Positions 1 to 6,969 of a stretch of 11,780 nt of DNA are shown one piece after another (the stretch's first letter is position 1; the number at the start of each line of letters is the position of its first letter). Source of the DNA: Candidatus Aminicenantota bacterium (GTDB lineage Bacteria > Acidobacteriota > Aminicenantia > UBA2199); contig CP070627.1 in the NCBI GenBank assembly GCA_020355945.1, forward strand, positions 8,732,445-8,744,224, written 5' to 3'. The notes below the pieces were generated by a model. It saw only the letters and a list, made by a program, of their open reading frames with translations, was not told the origin of the DNA and searched no databases. The position numbers were made by a program, and so were the translations under genes.

Positions 1-47
1 AAAAAAATCAGTGTAATCTGTGTAATCTGTGGTTTCATCTTTTTCAT
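1..47. repeat. Partial second copy of the AATCTGTGT repeat
   Basis: This stretch aligns to 5559-5605 with differences only at positions 10 and 37. It carries three 9-nt AATCTGTGT-like units and ends in GTGGT plus a shared flank. The shared sequence reaches the stop codon (44-46) of the hybrid regulator gene. The rest of the copy lies outside the window. Confidence 0.7.
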
Positions 48-3000
48 TCGGCTTCGGATGCCTGAAAAGTGGAGGGCAATTGATGAAATTCTTCCTTAAA
101 ACATTGGCTGAAATGAGCAATATTGGAAAAACCCACTTCAACAGCTACTTCGGTCACATTCCCGAAGTTGGCCTTCAGTAATTGAGCCGCCCGCTTAAGA
201 CGATAAGACCGGATAAACTGGAGAGGAGATTCGCCGGTTAAAGCCATTATTTTCCTATACAGGGTGGCTCGGCTCATATAAAGCTTCTTTCCCAATTTTT
301 CTACATTAAATTCCGAATCTGATAAATTCTTTTCGATCACATCCTCCAGCTCTTTATAAAATTGTTCATCAACGGATGATACTGATATTTCCGCGGGCTG
401 CAGTGTCATCTGTCTTTTTCGTGTGAGCTGCAAATGACGACGCAGGTCAATGAGATTTTTGATGCGAGCACACAATATTTTGGTACTGAAAGGCTTGGTG
501 ATATAATCATCGGCACCGGTTTCCAGGCCCTTTACAATATTTTCCTCAGACACTTTGGCGGTTAATAGTATAATCGGGATATGGCTGGTTTTGATGTCTT
601 TTTTTAATACACGGCACAATGCATACCCATCTACTTCCGGCATCATAATATCACTGATGATGAGATCAGGAATGACTTTTTGTGCTTTTTGCATGCCTTC
701 CCGTCCGTCCTTTGCTTCCACAACTTCATAAAGCGGCTCAAGACATCCTCGAATGTAGTCCCGGAAATCAGCACTGTCTTCCACCACAAGAATGATGTTT
801 TTTTCCTGTACTTCAAGTTCGACATCTTTTTCTTCAGTCACGGAGGTCTCTTTGCTGTTGACTGTTCCGGCTTTGACGTCCGCCGGGACGCCCTTCTCGT
901 CAACAGGGACACCCCGCTCTTTTTCCATCATATCAAGCGCGGGAATTTCCTCGATACTCTTGTATTTATGAGGTTTTACCGAGGGTTGGACAATTTCTTC
1001 CGGCCTGAGATGGGAATCTCCCATTGGAAGCCGGATAATAAACTCTGTTCCTTCACCTTCGACGTTCCGGACTTTGATTTCCCCATGATGGAGTTCTACC
1101 AATTCCTTTGCAATGGCCAGTCCGATGCCGGAGCCTTTCTGATGATGTTCATAGGTACTGTCTGACTGGTAAAAACGGTCGAAAATATGTGCCAATTGAT
1201 CCCTGGGAATTCCAGGTCCGGTATCGCAAACCGATATTTCTACAAAACCCGAAGGAAAATTTACTGTTTTTGCCTGGTCTTTTGTGGCTGTAACCGTAAT
1301 TTTCCCCCCGGCAGGAGTGAATTTTACGGCGTTGGAAAGAAGATTAAAGAGAGCTTGTTCCAGATTTCCCGGATCAAAATAAAGCGTAATATTTTGCTCT
1401 TCAGCGTGAAATGTTAAATCCAGTTCATTTTTATTGGCCACCGGATCAAATGAAGCCAAACAGCCCTTTAAAAAAGGGATAATGTTTTGCCGGCAGGCCT
1501 GCAATTTCATTTTTCCACTCTCAAATTTCGACAGTTCCAGCAATTGGTTGATTAAACCCAGTAACCGATGGGAATTTCGCAGCATCAAAGCCAGTTTCTT
1601 TCTCTGTTCCGTTTCATTCTCAATGTCACCCGAAAGCATTTGCTCCAGGGGGCCCATAATCAATGTCAGGGGCGTGCGGAATTCATGGGAAATGTTGGCA
1701 AAAAAACGGGATTTCACTTTATCTATTTCTTTCAGTTTCTCGGATAGCTCTACCAATTGTTTATTCCTGTCATTGACCTCTTTTGTTCTCTCTATAACGA
1801 TTTGTTCAAGTTTTCGTTTTTCCTGTTCCAGTTTAAAGGAACGCCGCCACCTGACAACCAGGTACGTCAACATGAAAAACACAAGGGCATAACACAAAAA
1901 CGCCCACCATGTCCGGTACCAGGGAAGCAAAATTTTAAATTGAAAAGCAGCTTCACTACCTAAATGTCCGTAAACATTTTTAGCTCGAACCCGGAATGTA
2001 TACAGCCCCGGATCAATATTGAGGTAATCTTTTTTGGTTTCCCGATTCCAATCAGACCAATCGTTTTCATATCCTTCCAGGAAACATTGATACTGTGTCA
2101 TGGTTTCAGCCTCGAAAAAAGGGGCGGCAAACTCAAAAATGAAGTTCTTGTCCTGGTAATCAAAAATAGGCAAGAGATTTTTAGAGTCTTTATCTATTTT
2201 ATATTTGTTGTATTGATAACCTGCAAAAACCAGGTTCCCATTAACCAGTACTTTTCGAATCAGGGTGGGGAAATCATAATCATAATTCTTTTTTACCCTG
2301 GTATCGAAGCGTATAAGACCTCCATTGCTGGCAAACCAGGTGGTTCTTCCATCAGGATCAGGATAGATGGTGTTTACCTGGACATCGGGGATCCTGAGAA
2401 AGGGTTTTTCATTGATAACAAAGGTTGTGCTTGCCCCGTCCGGCTGAAGAATTGCCTGGAAATTCCTGGAGTCGGAATGGACCCAGACATTTTTATTTTT
2501 GTCTTCCAAAATGCGGAAAACACCCCTGGAACAACTGGAACCATCTGCGAATTCCTCCCCTAACGTAAAGTCCGGGATAAACCTTTTATTTACCTCATCA
2601 AAACGAAATATTCCTTTATCTGTGGCAAACATGACATGACCCGCTGCCGTATAAACACGAATTGATCCGGGAGGCAGCCCGTGTGATGAATGATACCAGT
2701 TCACCACCGGATGAAGCACTTTGACTTTGCCGGGAAAATCGACTTTTAAAACACCTTTTGTTTTTGTGCCCAACCACAAATTTCCTTCTTTGTCTTCAAC
2801 AATGGTTCTTATCTGGGGCGTTATATTTTCAAATTGATGTTCCTTTTTCCATTTGCGATTTTTGTTTTCTCCTTTTGAATACAAAGAAACCAATCCCTCG
2901 CGTGTTCCTACCCAGATACGGTTTGAATCCATTTGGGATGGCAATAAAACATAAGAAGGATTTTTCAAAACGATTCGTTTATTATTGTTTTCAACCTGGA

Positions 3001-4237
3001 AAACGCCATTGGTCGTCGCCGCCAAAAGGGAGTCTTCAATTGAGATGAGGGACCAGCAGTTACTTGATATCCCGGCAGTGGGGCGAAATACATTGGGAGA
3101 GGCAAGAAAAAATAAGCCCCTGCTGGTTCCGGCATATAAATCTTTATTGTGCCTGGTGACAGACAGCACACTCCCTGGTAAATTTGAGCGATCATCATAA
3201 ATAGAAAGCGGCGAGACATATTCGATTTTCGATATCCCTCTATCCATAGCCAACCACAAGTTGCCCTGGAAATCCTCGATAAAATACTTTACATTATCAT
3301 CTTGCAGGCCGTAGGCTTTGTTAAAAATTTCATTTAACCTGCCGCGTGAATCGATGATGACAAGACCCCCTCGAAGGGTTGCCAGCGCAAAATCGCCGGA
3401 GGACAGCCGGATACCATGAGATAATTGATTTTCTTTAAAATAATTATCTGCTTCGGTAGGGAAAGGCACAGCTTCAATGCCGTCATATATGTCATATGTG
3501 TAAAATCCGTTTTCCCTGGTTCCAATCAGCAGCTTTTTGTTATCATATGGGACCATCATGTAAATCTTTTTTTCTGCAAACGTTTTACCTCCAGGGATTA
3601 CTTTTAACGAATCGCTGCCCCTATCCATTTTCATGAGTCCAATTTTTTTTTGGCGAATAAATAACTCCCTTCTACAAATAAAAGAAATATGGAACCCAAT
3701 GTGTGATTCCCATACGTCTATTTTTTTTGAATTGGGATTCCAGCGAAATAAAAATTGTGAGGTTCTAAAATATATCCCTTGTTGTGTCCAATGCGTTTCC
3801 CATACATCGGAAAAGTTCCTGTTATTGATATCCAGATGTTCCACCAGGGACACATATTGCACCGCCCCTTTTGAATCCGGGGCTAAAAACCCGATCTCAT
3901 CTTTACCCCCAACATAAATTATCCCGGTATCATCTATGGCCAGGGAGCGAACCAAATCGTTTGGTAAATCAATTCTCCTCCAGGAAACCCCGTCAAATTC
4001 CAGCAAACCAATCTGGTTACCGATATAAATGATCCCGCGTTTGTCCTGGAGAATAGACCAGTTTTGGGTTTGCCCGCCATACTCTTTGGGGGTGTAGTTT
4101 TTGAAATATTTGCAGCCTGGTTTTTCACCATATATTTCCAAAGTTGCCCAAAAAGGCAGCACCAGGAGTAGAAGAGCAAATGCAAGGAAAAAAAAGATTC
4201 GCCTCTTCTTAGTTCGCCTCGACACTGCCTTTCTCAC
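44..4237 (-). CDS. Hybrid two-component sensor kinase / response regulator with AraC output (HTCS type)
   Basis: This 1397-residue protein probably senses a periplasmic ligand and controls transcription directly. Order of parts: an N-terminal hydrophobic anchor (about residues 14-32); a large periplasmic two-component-regulator propeller with repeats of the type EDxxGNLWLG...G; a Y_Y_Y domain (about 690-768); a transmembrane helix (about 777-797); a coiled coil; HisKA with phospho-acceptor H851 in NISHEFRTPL; an ATPase with N969 and the DTGPGIP and GSGIGLA boxes; a receiver with E1153/D1154, phospho-acceptor D1196, T1226 and K1248; and a C-terminal AraC helix-turn-helix (about 1297-1392). All key residues are present, so it looks functional. 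The start is GTG, chosen because AAGGAG lies 5 nt upstream. In Bacteroidota such proteins usually control neighbouring polysaccharide-utilisation genes. None is visible here, so the ligand and regulon are unknown. Confidence 0.95.
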   Translation of the reverse strand: MRKAVSRRTKKRRIFFFLAFALLLLVLPFWATLEIYGEKPGCKYFKNYTPKEYGGQTQNWSILQDKRGIIYIGNQIGLLEFDGVSWRRIDLPNDLVRSLAIDDTGIIYVGGKDEIGFLAPDSKGAVQYVSLVEHLDINNRNFSDVWETHWTQQGIYFRTSQFLFRWNPNSKKIDVWESHIGFHISFICRRELFIRQKKIGLMKMDRGSDSLKVIPGGKTFAEKKIYMMVPYDNKKLLIGTRENGFYTYDIYDGIEAVPFPTEADNYFKENQLSHGIRLSSGDFALATLRGGLVIIDSRGRLNEIFNKAYGLQDDNVKYFIEDFQGNLWLAMDRGISKIEYVSPLSIYDDRSNLPGSVLSVTRHNKDLYAGTSRGLFFLASPNVFRPTAGISSNCWSLISIEDSLLAATTNGVFQVENNNKRIVLKNPSYVLLPSQMDSNRIWVGTREGLVSLYSKGENKNRKWKKEHQFENITPQIRTIVEDKEGNLWLGTKTKGVLKVDFPGKVKVLHPVVNWYHSSHGLPPGSIRVYTAAGHVMFATDKGIFRFDEVNKRFIPDFTLGEEFADGSSCSRGVFRILEDKNKNVWVHSDSRNFQAILQPDGASTTFVINEKPFLRIPDVQVNTIYPDPDGRTTWFASNGGLIRFDTRVKKNYDYDFPTLIRKVLVNGNLVFAGYQYNKYKIDKDSKNLLPIFDYQDKNFIFEFAAPFFEAETMTQYQCFLEGYENDWSDWNRETKKDYLNIDPGLYTFRVRAKNVYGHLGSEAAFQFKILLPWYRTWWAFLCYALVFFMLTYLVVRWRRSFKLEQEKRKLEQIVIERTKEVNDRNKQLVELSEKLKEIDKVKSRFFANISHEFRTPLTLIMGPLEQMLSGDIENETEQRKKLALMLRNSHRLLGLINQLLELSKFESGKMKLQACRQNIIPFLKGCLASFDPVANKNELDLTFHAEEQNITLYFDPGNLEQALFNLLSNAVKFTPAGGKITVTATKDQAKTVNFPSGFVEISVCDTGPGIPRDQLAHIFDRFYQSDSTYEHHQKGSGIGLAIAKELVELHHGEIKVRNVEGEGTEFIIRLPMGDSHLRPEEIVQPSVKPHKYKSIEEIPALDMMEKERGVPVDEKGVPADVKAGTVNSKETSVTEEKDVELEVQEKNIILVVEDSADFRDYIRGCLEPLYEVVEAKDGREGMQKAQKVIPDLIISDIMMPEVDGYALCRVLKKDIKTSHIPIILLTAKVSEENIVKGLETGADDYITKPFSTKILCARIKNLIDLRRHLQLTRKRQMTLQPAEISVSSVDEQFYKELEDVIEKNLSDSEFNVEKLGKKLYMSRATLYRKIMALTGESPLQFIRSYRLKRAAQLLKANFGNVTEVAVEVGFSNIAHFSQCFKEEFHQLPSTFQASEAE

Positions 4238-4267
4238 AATGGCTCCTTCTTCTGGAATCGAGATGCT

Positions 4268-4296
4268 ATTTTAACATAAGTAAAAAAAAATTTCAA
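4268..4296 (-). promoter_or_regulatory. Predicted sigma70-type promoter of the hybrid sensor gene
   Basis: On the minus strand TTGAAA (4296-4291) is followed after 17 bases by TAAAAT (4273-4268). This predicts a start of transcription near 4261 and a leader of about 25 nt before the GTG at 4237. The spacer contains a run of nine T (minus strand). It is predicted by eye from consensus and spacing only. Confidence 0.55.
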
Positions 4297-4353
4297 GAGC
4301 AGGGAAAACAATTCAGCAATTCATTTTGACATTATGAGAAAGAAATTTTAATA

Positions 4354-4391
4354 GGGCAGGCACAGAGACGCGGAGACGCGGAGACCTGCCC
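4354..4391. repeat. Hairpin-framed GACGCGGA tandem repeat
   Basis: The inverted arms GGGCAGG (4354-4360) and CCTGCCC (4385-4391) enclose an interior built from the 8-nt unit GACGCGGA repeated in tandem. It sits in the spacer between the hybrid regulator promoter and the small-peptide terminator. The arrangement resembles short interspersed repeats in environmental genomes. Copy number elsewhere cannot be judged from this window. Confidence 0.5.
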
Positions 4392-4416
4392 CTACACCTT
4401 TAAAAAAACACGAAAT

Positions 4417-4458
4417 AAGATACACTGCAGAGGTTATGAGCCCTCTGCAGTGTATCTT
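4417..4458 (-). terminator. Perfect 17-bp inverted repeat, probable terminator of the 44-aa peptide gene
   Basis: The arms at 4417-4433 and 4442-4458 are perfectly complementary over 17 bp, with an 8-nt loop (4434-4441). The hairpin begins 20 nt after the stop codon of the small peptide gene. On the minus strand a run of seven T (4408-4402) follows about 8 nt after the stem, which is further than in a classical intrinsic terminator. A role as a terminator or as a stabilising 3' end for a short mRNA fits best. A protein-binding palindrome is the alternative. Confidence 0.6.
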
Positions 4459-4478
4459 TCCCTGGACCAGCTTTTCGA

Positions 4479-4613
4479 TTACTTATCTTCTTCGTTTTCT
4501 GTGTTTTGTTGGTCACCGCCTCTAATGAAATTCAGCTCAGCTTTAACCAGCTCCTCGAACATTTCAAAATTCTTTTTTTCCCTGTTTGCTTCTTCTGTTG
4601 TTAATTTCTTCAT
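4479..4613 (-). CDS. 44-aa double-glycine leader peptide, exported or RiPP-type precursor
   Basis: This short gene encodes a peptide whose residues 22-33 (LVKAELNFIRGG) match the spacing of the double-glycine leader consensus LSxxELxxIxGG, with only V for S at the second position. In families with this leader, a C39-peptidase ABC transporter cuts after GG during export. Here that would release an 11-residue, strongly acidic tail, DQQNTENEEDK. The tail has no Cys or Ser and one Thr, so lanthionine chemistry is unlikely. The start at 4613 is chosen over an upstream in-frame codon at 4697 because AGGAGG (4629-4624) lies 10 nt before it. The gene has its own promoter (4769-4797) and a strong 3' hairpin, so it looks monocistronic. 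No transporter, peptidase or modifying enzyme lies in the window. The peptide's function is unknown: signal, bacteriocin-like product or modified natural product are all possible. Confidence 0.7.
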   Translation of the reverse strand: MKKLTTEEANREKKNFEMFEELVKAELNFIRGGDQQNTENEEDK

Positions 4614-4623
4614 GTTTGGTACC

Positions 4624-4629
4624 CCTCCT
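4624..4629 (-). promoter_or_regulatory. Shine-Dalgarno AGGAGG that fixes the start of the 44-aa peptide
   Basis: A full AGGAGG followed by GG lies 8-10 nt before the ATG at 4613. It argues against the longer in-frame reading that begins at 4697, whose extra 28 residues would overlap the untranslated leader. Confidence 0.75.
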
Positions 4630-4768
4630 ATTTTATTTGTAATGCCAAAACCTAACACCCTGGCTGCCGGTGAGCCTTTCCAACGAGTTGTATTCACATC
4701 TTAAAAAGGAGCTTATGCGTTTTGAAAATGCCCCCCATCCTTAAAAAGTATGGAAGTATATAACCACT

Positions 4769-4797
4769 AATATATGTAAGTAAAGAATAGAAGTCAA
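4769..4797 (-). promoter_or_regulatory. Predicted sigma70-type promoter of the 44-aa peptide gene
   Basis: On the minus strand TTGACT (4797-4792) and TATATT (4774-4769) are separated by exactly 17 bases. Transcription would start near 4762 and give a leader of about 150 nt before the ATG at 4613. That is long for a 132-nt coding sequence and leaves room for a cis-regulatory RNA. Confidence 0.6.
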
Positions 4798-5310
4798 AGG
4801 ATAGGGTGAAGCGTTTAAAGATGAGCTTGATTGGTTAAGAAAATGTTATAGGCTTTAGGGATACAAAATGATAAAACGACTGGCAGGTTCGCCTGGAAAA
4901 CCGGAAAGTCAAAGAGCAAAAAATCTTAGATTAAACAACCGCCTTTAGCTCAACCTGAACTTTCATTTTTTTCCAGGAAACGTTTTACATTGCCCAGGAC
5001 ATTGAATCATTTGACGTTTCCTTTATCAAACGGTCTGCCTTGATTTTATCAACATGATGGAGCGGCTGCCACCAGGGGTGATTCAAAAATCACCGGAATT
5101 GATTCATAATAATTCCAGGAACTTTAACGTGCGGTTATAAAGAGAAAAAATGTTAATATTTTGCGTAAATACATGGCAGCACAATGTTTTACCACCAATG
5201 ACATTCCAAATATATTGGTTTGGTATTACCAGAAATGATTCAAAAGCCAATGGATTTGATTCAAAAAAGAGTTTTAGTTATCTTCGCTCCCTGCTTCTTT
5301 TTTCCTTTAT
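4798..5310. other. Gene-free spacer, about 500 bp, with structured patches
   Basis: I find no convincing gene here. Open frames are short, lack ribosome binding sites and are stop-interrupted in all frames. The stretch carries two back-to-back hairpins (5077-5116) and three copies of TGATTCAAAA (5079, 5236 and 5257, the last two 21 bp apart). It could be a decayed gene or a non-coding RNA region; the sequence does not decide. Confidence 0.4.
5077..5116. other. Two adjacent perfect hairpins
   Basis: GGTGATT-CAAA-AATCACC (5077-5094; 7-bp arms, 4-nt loop) is followed without a gap by GGAATT and AATTCC arms around a 10-nt loop (5095-5116). Direct abutment of two perfect stems suggests a folded RNA or a regulatory site rather than chance. 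Neither hairpin is followed by a T run, so a terminator role is not supported. Strand is undetermined. Confidence 0.4.
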
Positions 5311-5475
5311 TTATTTCTCCAGGGATCTGGCTTTTTTGCCTACGGTATTTAGCCATTCTCTCGCCTTTTTCTCTGCATCTTCTTTGCTGTAGCCCAGTAC
5401 TTGCATGCAGTATTTTTTTAGTTTCTTGAACTGTTTTTCCGGGTCTTTAACCGGTTTGCTGCTCCAAAAAGCCAT
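5311..5475 (-). CDS. Small basic hypothetical protein, 54 aa
   Basis: This unrecognised small protein begins MAFWSSKPVKDPEKQFKKLK and is dominated by Lys and Arg. Its second half (about residues 30-52, YSKEDAEKKAREWLN and on) has the pattern of an amphipathic helix. It has one Cys (residue 23), no signal peptide and no membrane segment, so it is probably cytosolic and may bind nucleic acid or a protein partner. The evidence that it is real is the ideal ribosome binding site AAGGAGGT, with AGGAGG ending 6 nt before the ATG. It lies 187 bp downstream of dinB on the same strand, and the gap is filled by a repeat element. It could be the last member of the lexA-dinB transcript, but no separate promoter is clear. 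I cannot name a family. Confidence 0.65.
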   Translation of the reverse strand: MAFWSSKPVKDPEKQFKKLKKYCMQVLGYSKEDAEKKAREWLNTVGKKARSLEK

Positions 5476-5510
5476 AATCAACCTCCTTATAACACTTGTT
5501 TTTTTCGGCT

Positions 5511-5591
5511 ACCACGAAATTAGCCACAAAGTTACACAAAGGGACACAAAGAAAAACAAAAAAAATCTGTGTAATCTGTGTAATCTGTGGT
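5511..5591. repeat. 81-bp interspersed repeat with ACCAC/GTGGT ends
   Basis: The element begins ACCAC and ends GTGGT. Inside are two tandem arrays: three units of about 10 nt built on ACACAAAGG (5521-5550), an A-rich centre, then three 9-nt units of AATCTGTGT (5564-5590). The right half plus 14 flanking bases (5559-5605) matches bases 1-47 of the window with two mismatches. The repeat fills the dinB to 54-aa gene spacer. Similar repeats are familiar from environmental genomes. A mobile or structural role is inference. Confidence 0.7.
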
Positions 5592-5662
5592 TTCTTCTTT
5601 TTCATCGTCTTTGGGTGTAGCTCGCATCATGACTGACTGTCCTTTTTTTCTTTACCCATTTA

Positions 5663-6850
5663 CTATTTGGTCAACGATGCTGTTTTTAATACCACTCCAT
5701 CTCTCTCTACCGGATAGATTTTTTCCAGCAGCAGCTCCCTGGCTGTAAAAATCGAAGAAAAACCAAACCGCTTCTTCACATCGGTGACACCATTGCTTAA
5801 CTTCTCATTCTTTAACGACACAAAAGGTAAAATATCTCTTTGTTTTGAAATATCTTCCACTTTAACGCCCACCAGCCGCAGCGGCAGTTTCTTTTTTTTC
5901 AACAGTTCATTCAACAGGAATAAGACAGGTTTCCACATGTTATGGTACGAATACGTGGGAAAATCCAGGGGCATGCGTTTGGTAAAGGTAGAAAAATCAC
6001 TAAACCGGACTTTTACCTCGATCCGTCCCGCATAATACTTATTTTCAATCAAATAAACCGATAAGCGGTCCACCAGGTAAGCCAGGTGAGCAGCGATCAA
6101 ATCCCGGTCTGAAATATCTTCCGGGAAGGTGGTTTCCCTGCTAAAACTTTTGGTGCGAGGTTCCTGCCGCTCCGGGTAGCGAGAACCGGAAAAAATATGA
6201 GGAGCAATGGTGCGCTTCCAGATGGCAGGATAAGCGGTTCTTAACTCTTTAACCCGCCTGATACCCAATCCCTGGAGTATTAACAGGGTGTGCCGGCCAA
6301 TACCCGGGATTTTTTCCAGAGCCAGGTTGGATATAAATTCTTTTTCATCGCCGACAAAAAAAATATTCCCGGGTTTTGCCACTTCGGTTGCCAGTTTGGC
6401 GCCCAGCCTGGAAAACCCCACCCCCATGGAAACCCGGACACCGATTTCCCCTTCAACAGTGGACTTGATTTGATGAGCCAGATCAACCACCGATGGATAG
6501 AGGTATCGCATGCCGCTTAAATCCATATACGCTTCATCAATGGAAGCCACTTCTACCCGCGGCGAAAACCGGCGCAGCACCTCCATAAATCGTTCGGAGG
6601 TCTGGCTGTACACATGGTAACGTCCCCTTAAAAAGACACCCTGCGGGCATTTTTGACCGGCCGTTCGCAAAGCCATTCCCGAATGAACCCCGTATTTACG
6701 GGCTTCATAAGAGGCAGTGGAAACCACCCCCCTTTCATCCGGCATACCACCGATAATAACGGGTTTTCCTCTTAAAGCAGGATTCAACATCACCTCTACC
6801 GCAGCAAAAAAAGCATCAATATCCACATGCAATACAAACGGATGTCTCAC
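5663..6850 (-). CDS. dinB: DNA polymerase IV (Y family, translesion synthesis)
   Basis: This 395-residue protein is an error-prone polymerase that copies past damaged template bases. Visible motifs: the N-terminal metal-binding HVDIDAFFAAVE (D10, steric-gate F15 by alignment to E. coli DinB), the finger motif SYEARKYGV, the catalytic SIDEAYMDLSG (D105, E106), a helix-hairpin-helix GIGRHTLLILQGLGI in the thumb, and a little-finger domain ending near KKRFGFSSI. The length is normal for the family. The start is GTG with the purine-rich AAGGAAGGAATA directly before it; no in-frame ATG lies near the motif start. The gene follows lexA by 110 bp on the same strand and has no clear promoter of its own, so it is probably co-transcribed and SOS-controlled. 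I do not see a clear C-terminal beta-clamp motif of the QLxLF type. Confidence 0.95.
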   Translation of the reverse strand: MRHPFVLHVDIDAFFAAVEVMLNPALRGKPVIIGGMPDERGVVSTASYEARKYGVHSGMALRTAGQKCPQGVFLRGRYHVYSQTSERFMEVLRRFSPRVEVASIDEAYMDLSGMRYLYPSVVDLAHQIKSTVEGEIGVRVSMGVGFSRLGAKLATEVAKPGNIFFVGDEKEFISNLALEKIPGIGRHTLLILQGLGIRRVKELRTAYPAIWKRTIAPHIFSGSRYPERQEPRTKSFSRETTFPEDISDRDLIAAHLAYLVDRLSVYLIENKYYAGRIEVKVRFSDFSTFTKRMPLDFPTYSYHNMWKPVLFLLNELLKKKKLPLRLVGVKVEDISKQRDILPFVSLKNEKLSNGVTDVKKRFGFSSIFTARELLLEKIYPVERDGVVLKTASLTK

Positions 6851-6930
6851 TATTCCTTCCTTTTACATTTGCGAGGTTGTATAACGTCGCCTTCAACCTA
6901 TTACGGACGCCATCACTCGACGTCCCCACA

Positions 6931-6969
6931 CCTAACTGCCTATTGCTTAATACCTGATGCCTACCTATA
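6931..6969. repeat. Degenerate 7-8 nt tandem repeat (CCTNNTG type) across the lexA stop
   Basis: Units CCTAACTG, CCTATTG, CTTAATA, CCTGATG and CCTACCTATA follow one another with a 7-8 nt period. The array spans the lexA stop codon (6961-6963) and part of the lexA-dinB gap. Units have diverged, so this is a low-grade repeat, perhaps eroded. Confidence 0.4.

Noticed and set aside
680..1165. 161-aa plus-strand frame and similar long plus-strand frames within 44-4237
   Set aside because: They are antisense shadows of the hybrid regulator gene, whose domains are continuous and intact on the minus strand.
4614..4697. 28-residue N-terminal extension of the 44-aa peptide
   Set aside because: The AGGAGG at 4624-4629 and the leader consensus fit a start at 4613. 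The extension covers the untranslated leader and has no ribosome binding site of its own.
4709..4740. 9-codon plus-strand frame (MRFENAPHP) after AAAGGAG
   Set aside because: The spacing of 3 nt to the start is too short and the product is too small to support.
4868..4948. 26-aa plus-strand frame beginning MIKRLAGSPGK
   Set aside because: The AGGG upstream is weak and too distant, and no promoter or homology is visible.
4940..5010. Possible decayed gene on the minus strand (segment reading FNVLGNVKRFLEKNESS)
   Set aside because: The segment is only about 17 residues between stops, and I could not match it confidently to a transposase or any other family.
5150..5392. 80-aa plus-strand frame
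   Set aside because: It overlaps the well-supported 54-aa minus-strand gene, has no good ribosome binding site and resembles no protein I know.
5476..5610. Minus-strand open frame starting MKKKKPQITQITQ through the repeat element
   Set aside because: It is a translation of the 9-nt tandem repeat, with no ribosome binding site, and it runs into the ribosome binding site of the 54-aa gene. Such frames are typical false genes over this type of repeat.
6851..6960. Separate LexA site or promoter for dinB
   Set aside because: I found no GAAC/GTTC pair with the right spacing and no convincing -35/-10 pair in the 110-bp gap, so co-transcription with lexA is the simpler reading.
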